Shown: positions 33,227 through 39,192 of the stretch, piece by piece
Position numbering within the stretch: the stretch's first letter is position 1
Layout of the letters: each line of letters begins with the position of its first letter
Source of the DNA: Bacteroidales bacterium
GTDB lineage: Bacteria > Bacteroidota > Bacteroidia > Bacteroidales > UBA932
Reading direction: 5' to 3'
Length of the DNA: 39,192 nucleotides
NCBI GenBank assembly: GCA_012839605.1
Contig: DUNA01000047.1
Span: forward strand, 1 to 39,192
Translations under genes and position numbers: made by a program
The notes under the pieces: generated by a model
What the model saw: only the letters and a program-made list of their open reading frames with translations
Database searches by the model: none
What the model was told of the DNA's origin: nothing

Positions 33227-34338
33227 ACTTCAATCAAGGTATAGGTACGCGATCCCAATTGCATTTTCTCTGCATGGGCCAATCCAAACGCTCCGTCTGT
33301 ACGCGGATGAACAGAGGTAAATTTATCTTCCCCTTCCAGCGTTTCTTTGCCCTGGGGATTAGCCATACTGTCCGCCATGGCCGGAGCATTCCGCACCATA
33401 TCAAAACAAGCCTGATCCAAAGCCAACGGGTCAAAAGAAGCCAAAATGCCTATGTCGGGTACAATAGGCACATCGTTCATGCTCCAGCAATCGCAATGCG
33501 GCGATACATCCATGATAAAAGCCACGTGAAAGTGCGGTTTGTCTTTTAACACTGCCAGTGCGTACTCTGCAATTTTTGCCGTCAACTCTTGCGTAGAAGA
33601 AAATTTTCCGGGCCGAGCCGCATCGTATTGGCACACGGCTATACACTGTCCGCATCCCACACAGATCTCATAATCTATGACAGCCTTTTTTTCTGCATCC
33701 AATGCAACGGCTTTATGCCGACAATTCACAACGCACACATTGCATCCTATGCAATTCTCCCGCTCTATGACCGGCTGCGAATCGGAATGCATATGCAACT
33801 TACCCCCAACGCTGGCACCGCCCATCCCCACGTTCTTTAAAGCTCCTCCAAAACCGGCCTGTTCGTGGCCCTTGAAATGCGTCATGCTCACCAGTACATC
33901 GGCTTGGGCAATGGCCGAGGCTATACGTGCCTCTTTGCAATACTCCCCTTCCGGCAGCGGAACCACCACCTCGTCCGTCCCTTTCAATCCATCTGCAATG
34001 ATGACCGGTGCCGCAGGGACGCTGATGGCGTTGTATCCGTTCAGAAAAGCCGTGTACAAATGATCCACGGCATTGGAACGCGATCCGCTGTACAACGTGT
34101 TGGTATCTGTCAAAAAAGGACGAGCCCCCATTTGTTTTAACAACTCGGCCATACGAGCTGCATAATTGTGGCGCAGAAACGCCATATTGCCTAGCTCTCC
34201 AAAGTGGATTTTTATGGCCGTAAATTTGTCCTTGCACGGCAAATCTCCTATACCGGCCGCTTTCACAAGCAGTTCCATCTTTTTGGGTAAGCTCCTTCCG
34301 GGACGCGATCTCAAATTGGTATAATATACGTTACTCAT
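33223..34338 (-). CDS. DUF362 protein with two 4Fe-4S ferredoxin motifs
   Basis: A 371-aa cytoplasmic iron-sulphur protein. The N-terminal part (about 1-185) is the DUF362 domain (KIHFGELGN, DTNTLYSGSRSNA, SMTHFKGHEQAGFGGALKNVGMG). It is followed by two consecutive CxxCxxCxxxC clusters, CIGCNVCVVNC and CVGCGQCIAVC, and a conserved tail with the unusual SPHCDCWSMND stretch. Such proteins are common in anaerobes but have no agreed function; an electron-transfer or cofactor-reduction role is inferred. Its stop overlaps the start of the GH92-like gene (ATGA). No consensus promoter box was found in the short upstream gap. Confidence 0.88.
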   Translation of the reverse strand: MSNVYYTNLRSRPGRSLPKKMELLVKAAGIGDLPCKDKFTAIKIHFGELGNMAFLRHNYAARMAELLKQMGARPFLTDTNTLYSGSRSNAVDHLYTAFLNGYNAISVPAAPVIIADGLKGTDEVVVPLPEGEYCKEARIASAIAQADVLVSMTHFKGHEQAGFGGALKNVGMGGASVGGKLHMHSDSQPVIERENCIGCNVCVVNCRHKAVALDAEKKAVIDYEICVGCGQCIAVCQYDAARPGKFSSTQELTAKIAEYALAVLKDKPHFHVAFIMDVSPHCDCWSMNDVPIVPDIGILASFDPLALDQACFDMVRNAPAMADSMANPQGKETLEGEDKFTSVHPRTDGAFGLAHAEKMQLGSRTYTLIEV

Positions 34339-34378
34339 AGCCCTGTTTTTACGGCCGCTAAGTTAAGAAGATTTTACG

Positions 34379-34386
34379 TATCTTTC
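34379..34386 (+). promoter_or_regulatory. Possible -7 box of the DUF2007 gene
   Basis: TATCTTTC, one base away from TAnnTTTG, 24 bases before the ATG. No spaced TTG is evident, so support is limited. Confidence 0.35.
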
Positions 34387-34410
34387 GGGAGAATTTCAAT
34401 ACAGAATCCC

Positions 34411-34617
34411 ATGAAAACAGTAGCTGAATGCCATACGCTTTTTCAAGCCAACGTGATAAAAGGAAATCTGGAAAACGAAGGATTCCATCCCGTAGTATTT
34501 GACAACAGCATGAATTCCATCCTCCCCTTCCAATCCACACATGGGAAACAATACGTTACCGTACGCGTACCCGATCAGGAATACGCAGCCGCCAAAGAAT
34601 TTCTGGAGAAGAGTTGA
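34411..34617 (+). CDS. DUF2007-family small protein
   Basis: A 68-aa protein resembling DUF2007 (putative signal-transducing, GlnB-like ferredoxin fold): a VAECHTLFQANVIKGNLENEGF start, a central strand-rich part and a YVTVRVPDQEYAAAKEFLEK C-terminus. It is monocistronic and is followed by a bidirectional terminator shared with the facing tRNA gene. Function is unknown; the family often accompanies membrane or DUF genes. Confidence 0.78.
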   Translation: MKTVAECHTLFQANVIKGNLENEGFHPVVFDNSMNSILPFQSTHGKQYVTVRVPDQEYAAAKEFLEKS

Positions 34618-34675
34618 ACGTTTTGCGCTCCCACCCGGAGCACTCACACGCCCGGCATCGCTGCCCGGCACTTGT

Positions 34676-34794
34676 ATGCGTCGCATAATGTAACTAATTT
34701 CCTGATTTACAGTGTCTTATAAAAAACGTACCCCGGGGGCACGTTTTTCTCAAATTGCTCTAACACAGAGCAATCATCACTTTATGCGACGCAT
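34676..34794. repeat. 13-bp inverted repeats flanking two hairpins
   Basis: A 13-mer at 34676-34688 is perfectly complementary to 34782-34794. Each copy also contains an 11-base odd palindrome, ATGCGTCGCAT and ATGCGACGCAT. Between them are the terminator (34721-34748) and a second hairpin (34754-34774, 8-bp stem, 5-base loop). No target-site duplication is seen at the outer edges, so a miniature transposon is not supported. Paired protein-binding sites are another option. Confidence 0.75.
34721..34748. terminator. Bidirectional intrinsic terminator between the DUF2007 gene and tRNA-Val
   Basis: AAAAAACGT and ACGTTTTT flank a C/G-rich centre (CCCCGGGG), giving a stem with A/T runs on both sides. 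It can end transcription from the DUF2007 gene (+) and from the tRNA (-). A second hairpin lies at 34754-34774. Confidence 0.75.
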
Positions 34795-34801
34795 GATTTG
34801 G

Positions 34802-34879
34802 TGGTGAGTTGTACTGGATTCGAACCAGTGACCCCTACCCTGTCAAGGTAGTGCTCTAAACCAGCTGAGCTAACAACTC
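34802..34879 (-). tRNA. tRNA-Val (anticodon GAC)
   Basis: On the minus strand a full cloverleaf folds: acceptor GAGTTGT with ACAACTC, D stem GCTC with GAGC, anticodon stem CTACC with GGTAG, and T stem ACTGG with CCAGT around TTCGAAT. The anticodon loop TTGACAG puts GAC at positions 34-36, reading GUC (valine). The discriminator A and CCA (34804-34802) are encoded. Its loop matches E. coli tRNA-Val(GAC). Confidence 0.95.
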
Positions 34880-34896
34880 AATACGTCAATGCGCGG

Positions 34897-34926
34897 CAAA
34901 ATTACAAAAAAGAACCCATTATTCAA
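34897..34926 (-). promoter_or_regulatory. Promoter of tRNA-Val
   Basis: Minus-strand TTG (34926-34924), 19 bp, then TAATTTTG (34904-34897), a full Bacteroidetes consensus. The tRNA 5' end lies 17 bases downstream of the box. Confidence 0.75.
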
Positions 34927-35396
34927 TACCCCCGGACACTCACTTGCTCCCATTCCCCCAGCAGCAGTCCGGACAGTTACTCTTATTTCATGTTGTGCGG
35001 TTGCTATTGTTTTGTGTAATAGAGTAAAACAAAAATAATTGAGGAGTGTTTTAGAGATTCAAACCGGTCGCAAATTGCGACCGGTGCATTTTCTCGAATT
35101 ATTTGTAACTTTACACAACCCTGTTCCTGAAACTTTTACACAATTCAAATGTCTATACAAAATGTCTATTTTTCCAATAGTTCTAAATTCAGAAATATAT
35201 TTCTTGCACCTTTCTTCAAATCAAGTAAAAAGGGTCTTTTTGACCCATAATTATAAGAGGCAGAACAAACACAAAACAGCACTTTTTCTTATAGCATTAG
35301 CCGATGCTTGACTAAGTTTTCCAAGGAATTCCTTTCCCCTCGTACTCCAAGACTAAGTGATAAAATCGTCTTTAATTGTAAAAATTACATAATCCA
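34927..35396. other. Intergenic stretch with no convincing gene at the core/accessory junction
   Basis: About 470 bases between the tRNA promoter and the nuclease gene. Base composition drops from core-like to A+T-rich around 34980-35040. It contains a strong palindrome (35063-35085), a small GGGTC..GACCC hairpin (35232-35246), a near-repeat of AAATGTCTAT (about 35148 and 35161) and two copies of GACTAAGT (about 35310 and 35351). A 90-codon frame at 35039-35311 starts with TTG and shows no recognisable features. No clear promoter for the nuclease gene is visible. Confidence 0.6.
35063..35085. repeat. 23-bp perfect inverted repeat
   Basis: ACCGGTCGCAA, one base, then TTGCGACCGGT: 11-bp arms around a single A. 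It can form a 9-bp hairpin with a 5-base loop, followed by GCATTTTCTC. It might be an operator, a recombination site or a terminator for transcription entering from the left. Confidence 0.8.
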
Positions 35397-37241
35397 ATGA
35401 AAAAAAGAAAAAAAGAAAGAAATTTATCCCCACTGCAGAAAGAGTATCGAAATTTTTTTTTAGAAAAGATGGCACTTTATGGTGTAAAATCACCTGCTGA
35501 GTTAACTAAAGAAGAAAAAAGTATTTTTTTTACTGAAATAAAAATCGATTGGGCAAAATATAAACAAGACAAGCAAGAACTTAAGAAAATTCTCAGAAGG
35601 GAGGGAGAAGTAGTTGAAACGGAAAGCAAAGCCCGTCAGAGAATTCCTGTAAATAAATGGACAGAGAAACAATATGAAATTCAACAACTCAAGGATAAAA
35701 AACAAGTAGCAATAGATAAAAAGGAATCTTGGCAAAAAGAAGAAAAGCCTCTTGAAACCACAAAACAAATTGTCAAGTCTATGCCTAATCAGGACCAAAC
35801 TGATGATTTAAGAATCTTGTTTAACCCGAATAATTATTTCACACAAAAGGAGGACTATCATTACCCAGTTGTCAAAATGCCTAAACCAAATGCTATACTT
35901 AAACTACCTAGATATGGACGATCCAATAAAAAAGGTTATAAAGAAAATGATTTTTTTAACCACCTCAAGAATAATATATCGAACATTGAATTAACCAACG
36001 ATGTTCATATGGTTATACCAAATTTTGATAAACCTTATGAACCCGACATTGTTTTATTTGACAAAAGTATAAATCTCTTCATTGATGTAGAAATTGATGA
36101 ACCGTATGACGGATATTACAGATACCCAACACATTTTATCCATCCTGAAGAAGAAGTCAAACAGGATAATATAAGAGATTTATTTTTTACGGAAAGTGGT
36201 TGGATTGTAATAAGGTTCACAGAAAAGCAAGTGCACTGTCAAACTAGAGAATGTATTGATTATATAACCAATGTTCTTCATTCAATTTATAATGAAGACT
36301 TTTCAATTGAAACAAAATGTGAAAAAGAAGTTCAGTGGGATTATAACCAATGTATTCAATGGCAAAAGGCTCATTACCGTGAAAAGTATTTAGGAATAGA
36401 GGGGTTCAAAAAACAACATAGCTCCAAGGAATTAGAAATTGACACATCTGAAAACGAAAGTATCGAAAATGTAATTCAAAGAACTAAGAAATTCAGGTCT
36501 GAAAACCGGGTCAGTAGTGTTGCTCTTGATCTTGATAAAGAAACACACAAATATTATCACCCAAAAGATGAAACTGGTAATGCCGAGTATATTGCTGTAA
36601 CAACTTTAATTGAACGTTTTTTTCCATTTGACTTAAAGAGATATATTGAAAGAAAAGCAGAAGAAGAAAATAGAACAGAAGAAGATGTTTTTGCCGATTA
36701 TTCATCAATACGGAATGAGGCTATGAGCAAAGGAACATATTTGCATGAGCAAATTGAATGCTACTTTAAAAAAGAAAAATACGACCCGGATTTAAAAGAG
36801 TTTAAGATGTTTCTTGATTTTTACAACAAAGAAATTAAGCAAAGAAACCTGCTATTTTATGATGCCGAAAAAATGATAGTATCCAACAAGTATCATGTGG
36901 CAGGAACAATAGATTGCCTTTTCAAAAAAGAGAACAAAGACGAATATGTCATGCTTGACTGGAAGAGTAGCAAAAACCTCATAATAGACGGACGGCCAAG
37001 AATTTTTGGTTATGGCTATGTTATATCGGAATTAAATTCTTTGGATAATTCCAGCTATTACAAATACTGCCTGCAACAAAATATCTATAAGTATATTGTG
37101 GAAACCGAGCATTCAATGAAAATATCCTCAATGAAATTGGTTGTTTTACACGAAAACTATGATGAATATTATATCGTGGATGTTCCCTTAATGCAGGAAG
37201 AAACCAAAATTATTTTAAACTCGCTTAAAGTAAAAATATAA
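35397..37241 (+). CDS. Protein with two PD-(D/E)XK-type nuclease domains (Vsr/DUF559-like plus RecB/Cas4-like)
   Basis: A 614-aa protein I do not recognise as a named family. Residues 1-130 are basic and helical, with coiled-coil character. Residues about 190-300 look like a Vsr/DUF559-type nuclease: E215-P-D217 in a strand, ID-V-E-I-D (229-234) and, downstream, DNIRDLFFTESGWIVIRFTE. Residues about 385-614 match the RecB/Cas4 nuclease type: H450 in GTYLHEQ, D506 in GTIDCLF, D521-W-K523 in LDWKSSK, and the QxxxY motif Q560..Y564. Both sites look intact. The helicase gene starts 1 base after the stop, so the two are almost surely co-expressed. The DNA is much more A+T-rich than the chromosome to its left. 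A defence nuclease is the leading inference; DNA repair or mobile-element maintenance are alternatives. Confidence 0.8.
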   Translation: MKKRKKERNLSPLQKEYRNFFLEKMALYGVKSPAELTKEEKSIFFTEIKIDWAKYKQDKQELKKILRREGEVVETESKARQRIPVNKWTEKQYEIQQLKDKKQVAIDKKESWQKEEKPLETTKQIVKSMPNQDQTDDLRILFNPNNYFTQKEDYHYPVVKMPKPNAILKLPRYGRSNKKGYKENDFFNHLKNNISNIELTNDVHMVIPNFDKPYEPDIVLFDKSINLFIDVEIDEPYDGYYRYPTHFIHPEEEVKQDNIRDLFFTESGWIVIRFTEKQVHCQTRECIDYITNVLHSIYNEDFSIETKCEKEVQWDYNQCIQWQKAHYREKYLGIEGFKKQHSSKELEIDTSENESIENVIQRTKKFRSENRVSSVALDLDKETHKYYHPKDETGNAEYIAVTTLIERFFPFDLKRYIERKAEEENRTEEDVFADYSSIRNEAMSKGTYLHEQIECYFKKEKYDPDLKEFKMFLDFYNKEIKQRNLLFYDAEKMIVSNKYHVAGTIDCLFKKENKDEYVMLDWKSSKNLIIDGRPRIFGYGYVISELNSLDNSSYYKYCLQQNIYKYIVETEHSMKISSMKLVVLHENYDEYYIVDVPLMQEETKIILNSLKVKI

Positions 37242-37242
37242 C

Positions 37243-39084
37243 ATGAACGTATTGGAAGAATTTCAGGCGGCAATTGAAATTGAATTAGCAAATAATCTTA
37301 AGGATTTTAATGAACAACAGAAATTGCCAGTAAATGAAAGAGTTGCAAAAGGGGTAACAATGACAAACCTCAGTGTTCAAATGGATTTTTACGATGATTT
37401 GCCCAATCCTTATTGTAGTCGCTTAACAGGCTCAAAAAAATACATCTCTTCTGTTAAAATTTTTTGTGATAATAACATATCAAAATTCAAAGAAGGAGGT
37501 TCAGTTATTTTGAGTTATGGATCATTGTATAAGTTTGAAATGGATATTGAGGAGGATAGCACAAAAAATTTCATACTTAAGCCTAATAATTTTAACGTTA
37601 AAAACTGCATTATTGACAGTGAGTTTTATCCAAAAAACAATTGGGAAATTAATGAGGTATATACTGGTATAGGCACAAAACTTTTGAAAACTGCCACAGA
37701 AGTGTTAAAAAACAATAATACATTACTTTGGAAAGTTGAAAGTTTTCTTAATGGTCAAACAAAGAATAGCTACCAAAGCTATTCGCAAAGAGTTGGTTAT
37801 CTTAATGACTCACAAAACAAAGCTTACCTTAATGCCATTAATGCGAGTGATTTTTGTGTCATTCAAGGGCCTCCGGGTACAGGCAAAACTGAGACTATTG
37901 GTTATATCGTAAAACATCTGATTGATTGTGGGTTAAAAGTCTTTGTTACTGCCTCGACACATACCGCAATAAATAACTGTCTGAATGTGGTTGCTTCAAA
38001 GGTTAAGGATGCTAGTAAAGTAATTAAGATTGGAGAGAAAACAAGTAATAAAGGAGTACAAGACAATCAACATGTAGCAAAAAAATCTCGCCTAACATTC
38101 AACAGCTATTTAAATAACACTTACTTCAGTCATAATGGAATTGTTATTGGTGCAACAGCCTATTCACTGTGTTATCCTAATAGTAAAAGATTGGATGGAT
38201 GGAACTTTGATGTATGTATTATTGATGAAGCTGCACAAGTAAGTATACCTTTATCCATTGCAGCAATGTGCCGAACAGGGAAATACATTTTTGTTGGAGA
38301 TCACAAACAACTTGATCCTATTATACCCAAAGATTCAAACAATGAAATGTTTGCTGAATCTATTTTTAGTAGATTAGCTCGTATATATTCAAACGAAATT
38401 AACTTTTTGAACACTTCCTACCGTTTGAATAAATCCTTATTAAAAATTCCAAATAATTTGTTTTATAATGATCTGCTTAAATCAGCAGCTAAAACGAACG
38501 AAGATAGTTATAATTACAGATGTAACCATCATAATGACGTCTTAAATGGCGAACCTCATAAATTGATACTACATAATGTTTTTGATGGTTATCAAAGATC
38601 CAAATATGAGGCAACACTTGTAGCAGAATTAGTATCAGATCTCTTACAAAACGATGTGGATATTAAGGACATTGGAATCATGTCGCCATACAGAGCCCAA
38701 GTGAGAGAAATTAAAAAAGAAGTTGAAAAAGTGTTACCAAAATATATAGACAAGCCTTTTGACAAATTATTAGTCGATACAGTAGATGGAATACAGGGAC
38801 AAGAGAAAAGTTATATTATATACAGTTTTGCCAATTCTCATCCTTTAGAATCTATGAGACGTTTAGACTTTTTCTACAGTCCAAACCGTTTAAATGTAGC
38901 AATTACCAGAGCTATTAAAAAATGTTTTGTCATCTCTAACTACAAAGTATTTGACATAATTGATGATGAGCTAAGAGCTCATTCAGAATATGAGGATATT
39001 AAAGAAAGTTTATTAGTGTTTAAGCATTATAAGGCCTTAGCTCCTATTATAGAAATCAACCAAACTGATGATTTTGAATGGTAA
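37243..39084 (+). CDS. SF1 superfamily helicase of the UPF1/Dna2 type
   Basis: A 613-aa helicase with a full motif set: Q-motif region around LNDSQNKAYLNA, motif I GPPGTGKT (209-216), Ia TASTHTAINN, motif II DEAA (328-331), III VGDHKQLDPII, IV TSYRLN, V VDTVDGIQGQEKSYII and VI NRLNVAITRAIKK. This order and the DEAA box place it in SF1B near UPF1, Dna2 and SMUBP2. The first 200 residues are a separate accessory region, possibly an RNA/DNA-binding barrel. It has no fused nuclease; the preceding gene supplies two. The start is the ATG 1 base after the nuclease stop. The gene appears complete, with the stop 19 bases before the IS-like repeats. Confidence 0.9.
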   Translation: MNVLEEFQAAIEIELANNLKDFNEQQKLPVNERVAKGVTMTNLSVQMDFYDDLPNPYCSRLTGSKKYISSVKIFCDNNISKFKEGGSVILSYGSLYKFEMDIEEDSTKNFILKPNNFNVKNCIIDSEFYPKNNWEINEVYTGIGTKLLKTATEVLKNNNTLLWKVESFLNGQTKNSYQSYSQRVGYLNDSQNKAYLNAINASDFCVIQGPPGTGKTETIGYIVKHLIDCGLKVFVTASTHTAINNCLNVVASKVKDASKVIKIGEKTSNKGVQDNQHVAKKSRLTFNSYLNNTYFSHNGIVIGATAYSLCYPNSKRLDGWNFDVCIIDEAAQVSIPLSIAAMCRTGKYIFVGDHKQLDPIIPKDSNNEMFAESIFSRLARIYSNEINFLNTSYRLNKSLLKIPNNLFYNDLLKSAAKTNEDSYNYRCNHHNDVLNGEPHKLILHNVFDGYQRSKYEATLVAELVSDLLQNDVDIKDIGIMSPYRAQVREIKKEVEKVLPKYIDKPFDKLLVDTVDGIQGQEKSYIIYSFANSHPLESMRRLDFFYSPNRLNVAITRAIKKCFVISNYKVFDIIDDELRAHSEYEDIKESLLVFKHYKALAPIIEINQTDDFEW

Positions 39085-39103
39085 TTGGATATTCTGGAGT
39101 ATA

Positions 39104-39158
39104 GTGTACCACGATTCTGGTTAAATGTGTACCACCGTTCCGGTGCATTGTGTACCAC
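39104..39158. mobile_element. Probable end of an IS21-family insertion sequence (three 9-bp repeats, 23-bp period)
   Basis: GTGTACCAC occurs at 39104-39112, 39127-39135 and 39150-39158, exactly 23 bases apart. The intervening 14-mers are also related (TTC.GGT core). Arrays of direct repeats at this kind of spacing mark IS21-family termini, where they bind the IstA transposase. No istA or istB is seen because the window ends. Iterons of a replication origin are the main alternative. Confidence 0.55.
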
Positions 39159-39170
39159 TTTTTGTAAAAA

Positions 39171-39192
39171 GGAGGAGAGTTTCCTCTCCTCC
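39171..39192. repeat. Hairpin at the window end
   Basis: GGAGGAGAG (39171-39179) is perfectly complementary to CTCTCCTCC (39184-39192) with a 4-base loop. It may be part of the IS end or a terminator. The sequence stops exactly at its last base. Confidence 0.7.

Noticed and set aside
34676-34794. Miniature inverted-repeat transposon
   Set aside because: No target duplication at the outer edges, and the interior is explained by a terminator and a hairpin.
34802-34879. tRNA-Val as the integration site of the A+T-rich island
   Set aside because: The island lies on the 5' side of the tRNA, no integrase gene is present and I see no copy of the tRNA 3' end on the far side within the window.
35039-35311. 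Open frame of 90 codons upstream of the nuclease gene
   Set aside because: It starts with TTG, has no recognisable domain and runs across the 23-bp palindrome. It looks like chance in A+T-rich DNA.
1-39192. CRISPR array or complete transposase gene
   Set aside because: No run of regularly spaced direct repeats with unique spacers was seen beyond the three 9-mers at 39104-39158, and no transposase motifs occur in the coding frames.

Overview
The window looks like chromosomal DNA from a Bacteroidota bacterium, most likely a member of the Bacteroidales. Supporting signs are repeated promoters of the Bacteroidetes primary-sigma type (TTG, about 19 bp, then TAnnTTTG), the near absence of Shine-Dalgarno sites, a GH92-family protein, a large single-chain PurL and a membrane-anchored PASTA protein next to rluD. 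The first base lies inside a zinc transporter gene. The last 100 bases look like the end of a transposable element. Both edges may therefore be contig breaks.

Positions 1-34617 are dense, mostly core chromosome at roughly 42-50% GC in the lines I counted by hand. Layout: zupT (partial), a hemerythrin/RIC-LuxR regulator, a DUF308 membrane protein and glycerate kinase (+); an M23/LysM peptidase (-) diverging from a FecCD/ABC metal-chelate importer and a nitroreductase (+); a PLP aminotransferase (-); queD, polA, a glycosyltransferase-like protein, an ECF sigma factor and rsmG in an overlapping chain, then rpmH, a PASTA protein and rluD (+); rplU-rpmA, then a Na/Pi cotransporter-serS-ruvC group (-); an AAA ATPase, a sirtuin, an FAD/Fe-S oxidoreductase and a phosphoesterase/beta-propeller lipoprotein as one operon (+); a P-loop kinase-like protein, rhaD and purL (-); a DUF362 ferredoxin-like protein and a degenerate GH92 protein (-); and a DUF2007 protein (+). 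Many neighbours overlap by 1-32 bases, both in tandem and tail to tail.

Positions 34618-35396 are a mostly non-coding junction. They hold a bidirectional terminator nested inside paired 13-bp inverted repeats, tRNA-Val(GAC) on the minus strand with its promoter, and a 517-bp stretch upstream of the tRNA with no convincing gene but a strong 23-bp palindrome.

Positions 35397-39084 are the most interesting part: an A+T-rich (about 27-32% GC by hand count), apparently acquired two-gene unit. The first gene encodes a 614-aa protein with two different PD-(D/E)XK-type nuclease domains, one Vsr/DUF559-like and one RecB/Cas4-like. One base later begins a 613-aa UPF1/Dna2-type SF1 helicase. Together they resemble a split, elaborated Dna2-like machine and are a good candidate for an uncharacterised anti-phage or anti-plasmid system. 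Three 9-bp repeats at exact 23-bp spacing follow directly, resembling an IS21-family end.
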